From Ligilactobacillus salitolerans (lineage in GTDB: Bacteria > Bacillota > Bacilli > Lactobacillales > Lactobacillaceae), in contig NZ_BFFP01000014.1 of NCBI RefSeq assembly GCF_003864415.1, forward strand, positions 1 through 51,835: a DNA stretch of 51,835 bases, in the 5' to 3' direction. A program made the position numbers and the translations under genes. Of the stretch, positions 1-7,065 are shown in pieces. Under the pieces are notes generated by a model, which had not been told where the DNA came from, made no database searches, and was given only the letters and a program-made list of their open reading frames with translations. Every line of letters starts with the position of its first letter. The first letter of the stretch is position 1.

Positions 1-1
1 T

Positions 2-193
2 TATTTGATTGAAGCCACCAATTCAATAATTCGCTATGATCCAGTCTTTAAGAAGTACTTTGATAACAAGATGTCCGAGATCAAAAATGCACCACGTAAA
101 CGAGCCTTGTCTTTAACCGCTCGAAAACTAATCAGGGTGATCTACTACCTACTAAGCAGACACCAAATTTATCAATCGGAAGAAGTGGTCTAG
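2..193 (+). CDS. IS110-type transposase, C-terminal part (cut by window edge)
   Basis: The frame is open from the window's left edge and ends in TAG, so only about 63 C-terminal residues are visible. They include YLIEATNSIIRYDP and the stretch RALSLTARKLIRVIYYLL, which match the conserved C-terminal (Transposase_20) part of IS110/IS116/IS902 transposases, the DEDD-type enzymes that move such elements. The N-terminal catalytic part is outside the window, so I cannot tell whether the gene is intact. It converges on cvpA (minus strand), and the 174 bases between them should hold the element's right end. Family assignment rests on recalled sequence likeness only. Confidence 0.75.
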   Translation, partial: YLIEATNSIIRYDPVFKKYFDNKMSEIKNAPRKRALSLTARKLIRVIYYLLSRHQIYQSEEVV

Positions 194-367
194 TTCAAAA
201 ATAACTGTTTCAAGCTTTTAGATACACCTGCTTTAACCTCAACTTTTTAAAAATTATTCTTTTGAGGGTTGTTAAAGTGCGCCTAAAATCTGATTTTTTT
301 AGAAAATTAATTGCAATTATTCATCACTTCCTCTTGACTTAAAACCACATGTCTTTAACTCGCCTCT
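194..367. other. Gap between IS110 transposase and cvpA
   Basis: A/T-rich, without a convincing reading frame. It should hold the right end of the IS110-type element and the 3' end of the cvpA transcript. IS110 elements usually lack clear terminal repeats and I could not place the boundary. No strong terminator hairpin was seen. Confidence 0.4.
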
Positions 368-895
368 TTATCTCATTTCCTGCCAGTATTGAACCAGCTG
401 CGAAGAAAACAGCGGTGTTTCCTGTAAAATAAACTCAGCCACCTGCGAGTTTTCTAATGAGAGCTTGATCTGATCCAACTCACTGGATGCTAATAAGAGC
501 AGCCCGAAAAAAATTATCACATAAGTCGCCAAGAGCCAAATTAAACCGCCTGCCAACGCATTAAACTGTGAGATCACCGGTAGTTTTGTGATGGAGAGAA
601 CTGAACGGTTAAAAATCCGTAAGGCGATCCCAGCCAGCAAAGCAACTATCCAAAAGGCCAGGATCTTATAGAAGATCCCCGTAATACCTCCCCCAGTCGC
701 TTGCTGGCCTTGGCTTTGTTCCAAAGAAGGCATATATTTCGCTAAAAAATCTCCCAGCGGGCTGGAAAAATAGAGCGCTACAAGCAAGACAAGCACATAG
801 CCGATCAAACTCACCAAAGTTTGAGCTAAACCTCGCTTGAGACCATAACGAAATCCCAAGACTAATAGCAGCAAAATTATCAGTGAAACCAGCAT
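368..895 (-). CDS. cvpA: CvpA family membrane protein
   Basis: A 175-residue, very hydrophobic protein with about four membrane segments: near residues 1-14, 28-45, 74-95 and 117-137. The N-terminal half has the family pattern of a short first helix followed by GFRYGLKRGLAQTLVSLIGY. CvpA proteins sit in the cytoplasmic membrane; in E. coli the protein is linked to colicin V export, and the role in Firmicutes is unclear. It starts 8 bases after zapA and is surely co-transcribed with it. In related lactobacilli the next gene is usually mutS2; here an IS110-type transposase lies there instead. Confidence 0.85.
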   Translation of the reverse strand: MLVSLIILLLLVLGFRYGLKRGLAQTLVSLIGYVLVLLVALYFSSPLGDFLAKYMPSLEQSQGQQATGGGITGIFYKILAFWIVALLAGIALRIFNRSVLSITKLPVISQFNALAGGLIWLLATYVIIFFGLLLLASSELDQIKLSLENSQVAEFILQETPLFSSQLVQYWQEMR

Positions 896-903
896 CTTCT
901 CAC

Positions 904-1161
904 CTACTGTTCTTGGTTGTCATTTTTTTCTTTTAATTTATCCAATTCATTTTGCTTTTTGATCTGATCAGACACTGCATTTAATGCTAACAAGACAGCT
1001 GCATCTTCTCGCTTGATCTGCGGTAAGGAATGCATGATCTCTTTGAGCTGTTCGTCAGTTAACCGAGCCACTGTTTGCATGTGTTCCGGTATACTGTCGC
1101 CGATCACAACATAATTTTTTCCCGCAATATTTAATTTGAATCTTTTTTTATCTGCAGACAT
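904..1161 (-). CDS. zapA: Cell division protein ZapA
   Basis: ZapA is a small cytoplasmic protein that bundles FtsZ filaments at the division ring. The product is 85 residues, with the N-terminal KKRFKLNIAGKNYVVIGD and a charged C-terminal coiled coil (DQIKKQNELDKLKEKND), as in ZapA of Firmicutes. I start it at ATG 1161 because GGAGGAG lies about 6 bases upstream; an in-frame start 18 bases earlier has no such site. It is followed closely by cvpA. A TGCTAAAAT extended -10 lies in the upstream gap, but no clear -35 was found. Confidence 0.88.
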   Translation of the reverse strand: MSADKKRFKLNIAGKNYVVIGDSIPEHMQTVARLTDEQLKEIMHSLPQIKREDAAVLLALNAVSDQIKKQNELDKLKEKNDNQEQ

Positions 1162-1298
1162 TCGTGCTCCTCCATTCACCGCTATGGTTCACAAATTATA
1201 TTTTAGCATAAAAGCCCCATTCTTTATGATGCCCACCAGCTTTTTTAGACAATATTCAACTTCATTTGGAGATCAAAGCGTGTAATCTAACCGGCAAA

Positions 1299-1332
1299 AG
1301 AAAAACAGCAAGCGCAATATTTGGCTTGCTGT
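1299..1332 (-). terminator. Terminator after the ireB-ruvX-DUF1292 operon
   Basis: A perfect 9-bp stem (ACAGCAAGC with GCTTGCTGT on the transcribed strand) with a 10-nt loop, followed by TTTTTC. It lies 20 bases after the DUF1292 gene and so closes the three-gene transcript; zapA must then use its own promoter. Confidence 0.9.
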
Positions 1333-1351
1333 CCTCTAATAGTTATCTTGC

Positions 1352-1651
1352 TTACTGCATGTTTTCATCGTTTAAGAACGTATCTAGAACATCCTCGACC
1401 ATTTGCCATTCGGCGTCATCATCGATCTCATTTAAGTCGAAATCCTCGCCCTCTTCGTCTTGGTTAGGATCATAGGAAAAGGCTAGCACATCAACTTGTT
1501 CTTCAGGTTCAGCATCCGCTGGTACTAACAAGATATAGGACTTGCCATAATCTTCTGAATCAAATGTAAACAATATATCATAGCTAGTTTCGTTGCCATC
1601 ATCATCGACTAAGGTAATTTTATTTTCATCGTTCATATCTTTTTCGCTCAT
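1352..1651 (-). CDS. DUF1292 family protein (YrzB-like)
   Basis: A 99-residue, very acidic protein starting with a region like NDENKITLVDDDGNETSYDILFTFD, the hallmark of the DUF1292/UPF0473 family. Its biochemical role is not known. The C-terminal half is rich in Asp and Glu (DQDEEGEDFDLNEIDDDAEW). The order ireB-ruvX-DUF1292 is conserved across Firmicutes, which supports the call. The start ATG at 1651 lies 17 bases after ruvX. It ends the operon, as a strong terminator follows. Confidence 0.9.
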   Translation of the reverse strand: MSEKDMNDENKITLVDDDGNETSYDILFTFDSEDYGKSYILLVPADAEPEEQVDVLAFSYDPNQDEEGEDFDLNEIDDDAEWQMVEDVLDTFLNDENMQ

Positions 1652-1668
1652 TTTGTGTGCCTCGTTTC

Positions 1669-2109
1669 TTAGAGTGTTTTGACCAGTTTTCCCTGCCGAT
1701 CAAGGTAATTTTGTAAAATCAACCCTGCCGCCAGTTTATCGATCACTTTTTTGCGTTTACGTCGTGAAGTGTCTGCTTGCTCAACTAACATTCTCTCGGC
1801 TTCAACCGTAGTTAAGCGCTCATCTTGGTAATCAACCGGAAAGGCAAACTTTTTGCGCAAGAGTTCCCCGTATGCCTGACTCGCTTCGACCCGAGGACCA
1901 AGGGTATTATTCATGTTTTTCGGTAAACCAAGCACAAAACCTTGGACTTGATATTTTTCCACCAGCTCAGCTACCCTGTCTAAGCCAAATTCTCCAGCCT
2001 GTTCATCGATCGGAATGATCTCAATTCCTTGAGCTGTCCAACCAAGTTCATCACTGACTGCGACTCCGACAGTTTTCGAGCCGACATCCAAACCCATAAT
2101 ACGTCCCAC
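1669..2109 (-). CDS. ruvX: Putative Holliday junction resolvase / pre-16S rRNA nuclease RuvX (YqgF)
   Basis: A 146-residue YqgF protein with an RNase H-like fold. The first acidic residue lies in [16 protein letters not shown], followed by [15 protein letters not shown] and the third motif with [13 protein letters not shown]. The family is essential in several bacteria and has been tied both to junction resolution and to 16S rRNA 5'-end maturation. The start used is GTG 2109, which overlaps the ireB stop by one base; GGAGG sits 10 bases upstream. The ATG four codons inside (2097) is too far from that site. Confidence 0.92.
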   Translation of the reverse strand: MGRIMGLDVGSKTVGVAVSDELGWTAQGIEIIPIDEQAGEFGLDRVAELVEKYQVQGFVLGLPKNMNNTLGPRVEASQAYGELLRKKFAFPVDYQDERLTTVEAERMLVEQADTSRRKRKKVIDKLAAGLILQNYLDRQGKLVKTL

Positions 2110-2372
2110 TAATTGTGATCCTCCTTGTTAAGGTACGAGCGAACTAATTCCTCAATGATCTCATCACGTTCATGCTTGCGGATCAAATTACGTGCATCAT
2201 TTAAACGTGGAATATACGCAGGATCTCCTGACAATAAGTACCCCACTATTTGATTAATGGGATTATATCCTTTTTCTTCCAATGAACGGTAAACAGTCTC
2301 CAAGGTATCATGAACATCTTTTGGACTTTTGTCATCAAAATCAAAGTATCTTGTTTTGTCCAACGAACTCAT
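2109..2372 (-). CDS. ireB: IreB family regulatory phosphoprotein
   Basis: An 87-residue protein with the conserved blocks [19 protein letters not shown] and [18 protein letters not shown] of the IreB/UPF0297 (DUF965) family. In Enterococcus faecalis IreB is a substrate of the PASTA kinase IreK and tempers cephalosporin resistance and cell-wall stress signalling; a like role here is inference. It is the first gene of ireB-ruvX-DUF1292. GGAGG precedes the ATG and a good promoter lies 39-67 bases upstream. Confidence 0.93.
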   Translation of the reverse strand: MSSLDKTRYFDFDDKSPKDVHDTLETVYRSLEEKGYNPINQIVGYLLSGDPAYIPRLNDARNLIRKHERDEIIEELVRSYLNKEDHN

Positions 2373-2410
2373 TTCCCTGCACCTCCACTTTTAAAGTTAC
2401 TCTTACAGTA

Positions 2411-2439
2411 ATTCTACTAGAACAATGTAATGGTAACAA
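2411..2439 (-). promoter_or_regulatory. Promoter of the ireB operon
   Basis: On the minus strand TTGTTA (2434-2439) and TAGAAT (2411-2416) are separated by exactly 17 bases, a close fit to a vegetative sigma-A promoter. It lies in the alaS-ireB gap, so the ireB operon need not depend on alaS transcription. Confidence 0.65.
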
Positions 2440-2524
2440 TGAAGTGTAAACTTTTGTAATAAAGACGTAATCATTTAGAGATAAAAATGAAATTTAGTTT
2501 TGGCGGGCAGCTCATTTTTTCACA

Positions 2525-5170
2525 TTATCCTTGTGAAGCGACCCAGTCAATTCCTTGTTTCAAAGCAGCGTTGATCCCCGCAGGCTTCTTTCCGCCGGCT
2601 TGTGCCAAATCTGGCCGACCGCCTCCGCCGCCGCCAACGCTAGGAGCGATGTGTTTGATCAGATCACCGGCTTTAATACCCTGTTTGATCGCATCCTGTG
2701 TAACAGCGGTCAGCAAGTTGACCTTGCCCTCGCCTGTCTGAGTAGCTAAAATCAAAACTTCTGAATATTGTTTTGCTTTCCACTGGTCAGCCAATTGCCG
2801 TAATTGATCCATCCCCGAAACATTAACTTCAGCTGCAATCACCGTGTGTGCACCGGCTTCTTGAACATTCTGCCAAATATCAGCCGCCTGCTGGCTGGCA
2901 AACTTCGCTTCTAAACTTTGGACCTTGTTTTCCAAGGTCTTCAAGTTTTCATGCAGGGCTAAGGCCTTATTTGGTGCATCTTGAACGTTGGCAGCCTTCA
3001 AATCAGCTGCAGTTTTCTGTAAGAGTTGATTTCTTTTTTCCAAATATTCGAAGGCTTCCCGTGCAGTGACCGCTTCGATCCGGCGAGTTCCTGCGCCGAT
3101 CCCGGATTCAGAGGTGATCTTAAATAGGCCGATCTCGCTCGTATTGTCAACGTGATTGCCTCCGCAGAATTCACGCGAGTAGTCACCGGCTGAAACAACT
3201 CGGACCACGTCACCGTATTTTTCTGAGAATAATGCGATTGCGCCCATTTTTTGTGCGGTCTCAATGTCCGTGACCGTCGTTGTAACAGAGATATTCTCCC
3301 AGATCTTGTTATTAACGATCTTTTCCACCTGAGCGAGCTGTTCTGGAGTGACATTGCCCATATTGGTAAAGTCAAAGCGTAAATAGGTCGGTTCAACCAA
3401 TGAGCCCGCCTGATGAGTATGTTCCCCCAAAACATCACGTAATGCCTGGTCCAGCAAGTGAGTTGCGGTATGGTTCTTTTTGACCTTATTATGCCGTTTA
3501 ACATCGACTGCCAAACGGTACTCAGTTTCGGCAGTCATTGGTGCCTGAACTTTAACAGTATGCAGATTCTGACCATTTGGTGCATGCTGTACATCAACGA
3601 CTTGAGCAACAACTTGACCGTCTTGGTCCTTGATCACGCCTTGATCAGCAACCTGTCCACCCATTTCCGCATAAAACGGAGTCTGTGAGAAGATCATCTT
3701 CGCTGTCCCGGCTGCAACTTGTTGATTAAGCTGGTCATCGACAATAATATCTTTTAAAATCCCGTCTGCTGCGAGTTTTTCATAACCAACATATTCACTG
3801 TCTGTTTTAATATCGATCAGCAATGAGTCTTGAACTCCCATTGATTTAGCCTGACTGCGAGCGGCACGAGCCCGTTGCTTTTGAGCTTCCATTTCCTTTT
3901 CAAAGCCTGCCTGATCAACTTTCAATCCGTTATCGGCAGCATATTCCTGAGTCAGTTCTAGGGGGAATCCATAAGTGTCATAGAGCTTAAAAACAGGTTT
4001 GCCAGGCAAAGTATCTTGACCTTCTTTTTTGGTCGAAGAAACTAAATTATCCATCAATTCTAAACCGTCTTTTAAGGTCACATTAAAACGTTTTTCTTCG
4101 TCTTTGACAACTTTTTCGATATATTCAGCCTGATCTAAGACTTCAGGGTAAGCCGACTGCATGATCTGACCCACGACTGGAACTAACTGATACAAGAAAG
4201 GCCCTTCGATACCCAGCTTTTTACCGTGCATGACCGCGCGCCTGATCAGTCGGCGAATGACATAGCCCCGGCCATCGTTTGACGGCAGTGCGCCATCACC
4301 GATCGCAAATGTAATTGCACGAATATGGTCAGCAATCACCTTAAAAGAAACATCATCGTTCTCTTCTTTTCCATATTTCCGCTGTGCTGAAAATTCAGCG
4401 GTCTTTTCGATCAGCGGCATGAACAAGTCTGTCTCAAAGTTGGTTTTAGCATGTTGGAAAACTGAAACTACTCGTTCGAGTCCCATCCCCGTATCAATGT
4501 TTTTATGCGGCAATGGCTCGTAAGTGTTGTCTGGTTTGTGGTTAAACTCTGAAAAAACAATGTTCCAGATCTCTAGGTAGCGTTCATTTTCACCACCTGG
4601 ATAACTTTCAGGATCATCTTCTGCTAAATTGTTCATTGCTTGCCCACGATCATAAAAAATCTCTGAATCTGGTCCGGAAGGTCCTTGACCAATGTCCCAG
4701 AAGTTGTCTTCCACTTCATAAATATGATCAGGAGCGACACCGACCTTTTCCCACAACTTTTTAGCATCTTGATCCTTAGGGTAAACTGTCACATACAACT
4801 TTTGCGGATCTAAAGCGTACCAGTCTGGGCTGGTCAAGAGTTCCCAAGCCCAAGCGATCGCTTCTTTTTTAAAGTAGTCGCCAACTGAGAAGTTGCCTAA
4901 CATTTCAAAGAGCGTGTGGTGCCGGGCGGTGTGACCGACGTTTTCGATATCATTGGTCCGAATAGATTTCTGAGAACTAGTCAAACGGCGGTTCTTAGGT
5001 ACAACTGAACCGTCAAAATATTTCTTCATTGTGGCAACACCGGAGTTGATCCAGAGCAGAGTCGGATCATCTTGCGGGACAAGCGGAGCACTCTTCAAGA
5101 CATCATGACCCTTAGTCTTGAAAAAATCCAAATACATTTGCCGAATTTGGGCACTAGATAATTCTTTCAT
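2525..5170 (-). CDS. alaS: Alanine--tRNA ligase
   Basis: Charges tRNA-Ala with alanine and hydrolyses mischarged Ser- or Gly-tRNA-Ala. The product is 881 residues, a normal length. The class II catalytic core fills about residues 1-250. The editing site shows the zinc ligands of HTATH (567-571) and CGGNH (669-673). The C-Ala domain ends with the glycine run GGGGGGRPD and AQAGGKKP. It is preceded by a T-box leader and a strong promoter, so expression should follow the charging of tRNA-Ala. The next gene downstream, ireB, has its own promoter. Confidence 0.98.
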   Translation of the reverse strand: MKELSSAQIRQMYLDFFKTKGHDVLKSAPLVPQDDPTLLWINSGVATMKKYFDGSVVPKNRRLTSSQKSIRTNDIENVGHTARHHTLFEMLGNFSVGDYFKKEAIAWAWELLTSPDWYALDPQKLYVTVYPKDQDAKKLWEKVGVAPDHIYEVEDNFWDIGQGPSGPDSEIFYDRGQAMNNLAEDDPESYPGGENERYLEIWNIVFSEFNHKPDNTYEPLPHKNIDTGMGLERVVSVFQHAKTNFETDLFMPLIEKTAEFSAQRKYGKEENDDVSFKVIADHIRAITFAIGDGALPSNDGRGYVIRRLIRRAVMHGKKLGIEGPFLYQLVPVVGQIMQSAYPEVLDQAEYIEKVVKDEEKRFNVTLKDGLELMDNLVSSTKKEGQDTLPGKPVFKLYDTYGFPLELTQEYAADNGLKVDQAGFEKEMEAQKQRARAARSQAKSMGVQDSLLIDIKTDSEYVGYEKLAADGILKDIIVDDQLNQQVAAGTAKMIFSQTPFYAEMGGQVADQGVIKDQDGQVVAQVVDVQHAPNGQNLHTVKVQAPMTAETEYRLAVDVKRHNKVKKNHTATHLLDQALRDVLGEHTHQAGSLVEPTYLRFDFTNMGNVTPEQLAQVEKIVNNKIWENISVTTTVTDIETAQKMGAIALFSEKYGDVVRVVSAGDYSREFCGGNHVDNTSEIGLFKITSESGIGAGTRRIEAVTAREAFEYLEKRNQLLQKTAADLKAANVQDAPNKALALHENLKTLENKVQSLEAKFASQQAADIWQNVQEAGAHTVIAAEVNVSGMDQLRQLADQWKAKQYSEVLILATQTGEGKVNLLTAVTQDAIKQGIKAGDLIKHIAPSVGGGGGGRPDLAQAGGKKPAGINAALKQGIDWVASQG

Positions 5171-5275
5171 TTAAAATTTCCTTTCTAATAAGCACAATGT
5201 GGGACTGAAATGGTTTAGTCTTTCTTTGAGCTGACATTGACAAACAGCTGGAAAAAGAGCAGACAATATTAGGAC

Positions 5276-5334
5276 AAAAAACACCGTTGCAAAACAAGGA
5301 CGCGAAATGCGCGGTACCACCTTGCTTGCAACGA
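5276..5334 (-). terminator. T-box terminator hairpin before alaS
   Basis: ACATCGTTGCAA and TTGCAACGGTGT pair as a long stem around the T-box core, with CAAGG/CCTTG continuing inside, and six T follow directly. This is the competing terminator; the antiterminator forms between the T-box core and an upstream strand. Confidence 0.85.
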
Positions 5335-5474
5335 TGTTTATCGTATGCCTCTTTATGAGCTGATATTTAAATTTATTCCGGGCAGCACTCATTCAACGCG
5401 CATAGCCCCTTCCAGCAGCCGGAGCCTCTCTTTAATGCCTAGTTCAACAAGCATATCCCAATATGCATTCACAA
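5276..5474 (-). promoter_or_regulatory. T-box riboswitch leader of alaS
   Basis: The minus strand from about 5474 reads into alaS. It contains the T-box core AAGGTGGTACCGCG (about 5309-5323), which pairs with the NCCA end of uncharged tRNA. A stem I-like region lies upstream, with AGAGAGGCTCCGGCTGCTGG. A GCT triplet in GAGTGCTGCC near 5385 is a possible alanine specifier, but I did not fold the leader. Known T-boxes let transcription pass the terminator only when uncharged tRNA is bound; here that would be tRNA-Ala. Confidence 0.88.
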
Positions 5475-5480
5475 ATACAA

Positions 5481-5509
5481 AGTATAGTTATTTCTTGGTT
5501 AAAAGTCAA
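5481..5509 (-). promoter_or_regulatory. Promoter of alaS
   Basis: TTGACT (5504-5509) and TATACT (5481-5486) on the minus strand with a 17-base spacer: a strong sigma-A promoter. Its -35 box lies only three bases inside the apparent right end of the IS200/IS605-type element (about 5512), so the insertion stops right at the promoter. Confidence 0.85.
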
Positions 5510-5645
5510 TCTTGAACTACCACCCTTTAAAAAGGGTGGATTCTGGGAACACAGCAAACTTGTCAGTTAGATTTCTCTAAAAAGATAGCGGTCACTGCTA
5601 TTTACCAAGGCACGTTCCATGCCTTATTTTTTTACGATCACTAGT
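5496..5645 (-). ncRNA. Putative TnpB omega-RNA (right-end RNA) with guide segment
   Basis: Downstream of tnpB on the minus strand are three hairpins: AAGGCATGGAACGTGCCTT (5607-5625), AATAGCAGTGACCGCTAT (about 5584-5602) and a 20-base palindrome with CCACCC/GGGTGG (5520-5539). They are followed by TAGTTCAA at the element end. This is the usual layout of the RNA that guides TnpB nucleases: a scaffold from the transposon right end, then about 16-20 bases of flanking DNA as guide. The guide would begin near 5511 and read into the alaS -35 box. The 5' limit is not known and may lie inside tnpB. Confidence 0.6.
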
Positions 5646-7046
5646 TTATGCTAGTGCTTTAATTGGTGTGATTTGTGCTAGTCCACGTTGGAGGATATTC
5701 TGACTAGCATTAATGTCACGGTCTAAGTGAGTGCCGCAAGTCGGGCATTGCCACTCACGGACGGCTAACCATTCATGCTGACTTAGACCGTCAAATTGGT
5801 GGTTTTTCTGACCACAAGCACTGCATATCCTGCTAGTGTATTTCGGGTCAACCATGATTAGTTGCTTGCCGTACCAGTCACACTTATATTGCAACATGGT
5901 AACTAATTTTCCCCAACCAGCGTTGGAAATTGCACGAGCAAGGTGGTGGTTTTTCAACATACCCTGCGTATTGAGTTTTTCCACGACAATCACGTCGAAA
6001 TCTTGGACTAATTGCGTGGTCAGCTTTTGCAGTTTATCGTTTCGACGATCACTGACCTGCCGTTTGAGTTTTGCCACCGTTCGTCGTGCCTGCTGGTAAC
6101 GTGGAAACTGACGCAAGCTAGTGCGTGGGAACAGCACTTTGTCGTGCTTATCAAAGGCAATTTCCTTGAGTGCATTTCGTCGGCGACGTGCCATCTTGCG
6201 TTCCCACACTCTAATCTGTTTCCTTGCATCAGTGTCAAAATGTACCATGTTGACTTTCTGACCGTTGGACAAAATCATGAGGCTATCTAAACCAAGGTCA
6301 ATACCGACAGCCTGCTTTGTTTTTGGTTTGAGAGCTTATTTTTCGCCCTCAATCAAAATTGTGGCGTAATATTGACCTTGCGAGTTGATCCGGACGGTTG
6401 CCCGTCTAACTTTGCCGGTCAAAATACGCCCGGCACGGAAATAGACTTGACCTAATTTAGGCAGCTTCAAGTGGTGCTCGTCAATGACCTTGATATTCTG
6501 ATTAACCGCTTTAGAAGTGTAGCTTTGTGCGTAGTTTTTCTTGCTTTTAAAGCGTGGAAAGCCATTACTTAGTTCCTTGTTGAAAAAACGCTGAAAAGCG
6601 TCGTGCAAATTGCCGTTGGCTGCTTGCAGGGCAGTAGCGTCCACGTCTTTTAACCACGGATATTCTGTCTTGAGTGCTTTCAGCAGGTTATTCATAGCAA
6701 ACTCATTTTGATAACTAGCATGAGAGTTGTTTTTGTGGCGAGCACTTTGCATAGCTAACATTTGATTTCACACAAAACGAGTTGAACCAAAGGTCTGTTT
6801 AATTTGTTTAATTGGCTTTTGATTTGGATATAGACGCACTTTAAAAGCTTTCAAAGTCATTGATTTCACCACCTTTTAATTTAAGATAGCACACTGTCAG
6901 TTCAAAGCAAGTCCTGACTATTTTTTTGTGAAATTAGCGTGCAAGCACACTACGGCTATCCATCCCCCGACTAAAGTCGAGAGTCTTTCGCCAAAAACTA
7001 AATAAAACGAACTGTGACAATTATTTTGAATAAGTTGACAGTGTGC
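5512..7046 (-). mobile_element. IS200/IS605-type element (tnpB only, degenerate)
   Basis: A tnpB-only element (IS1341-like) inserted between cshB and alaS. The right end is placed at TTCAA (5512-5516) after the subterminal palindrome. The left end is uncertain: it should lie upstream of tnpB, between about 6980 and 7046, where a CTCTCGACTTTAGTCGGGGG hairpin and an 11-bp inverted repeat are found. No tnpA is present, so movement would need TnpA in trans. Confidence 0.55.
5646..6860 (-). pseudogene. tnpB: tnpB, IS200/IS605 family RNA-guided nuclease, with two in-frame stops
   Basis: Read from ATG 6860 (strong AAGGTGGTG site), the frame gives MTLKAFKVRLYPNQ and then a TGA (6768-6770) exactly where the family has Trp in FVWNQML. 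It continues in the same frame to a TAA (6336-6338), after which the frame stays open to the normal end. The whole would be 404 codons. RuvC residues are all present: Asp in GIDLGLDSL, Glu in VVEKLNTQG, Asp in HLDRDINAS; the zinc-finger pairs CSAC and CPTC are intact. No frameshift is needed. The two stops are base changes, so decay looks recent. It cannot make a full protein without readthrough at both stops. Confidence 0.9.
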
Positions 7047-7065
7047 AAACGGACCATTTCGACGC
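6861..7065. other. Gap between tnpB and cshB
   Basis: 205 bases with no gene. Contents: the left part of the tnpB element, an exact 11-bp inverted repeat (GCACACTGTCA at 6889-6899, TGACAGTGTGC at 7036-7046), and a hairpin at 6964-6983 (CTCTCGACTTTAGTCGGGGG on the minus strand) typical of IS200/IS605 ends. No clear poly-U terminator for cshB was found. Confidence 0.5.

Noticed and set aside
2487-3688. Several plus-strand frames opposite alaS
   Set aside because: They are antisense shadows of a highly conserved gene, without family likeness or ribosome sites.
5171-5392. 73-residue frame upstream of alaS
   Set aside because: It lies wholly in the T-box leader and terminator; the leader function explains the sequence.
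5496-5645. CRISPR-like repeats or a defence system near tnpB
   Set aside because: The hairpins are single, different from each other and fit an IS right end; no repeat-spacer array or cas gene is present.
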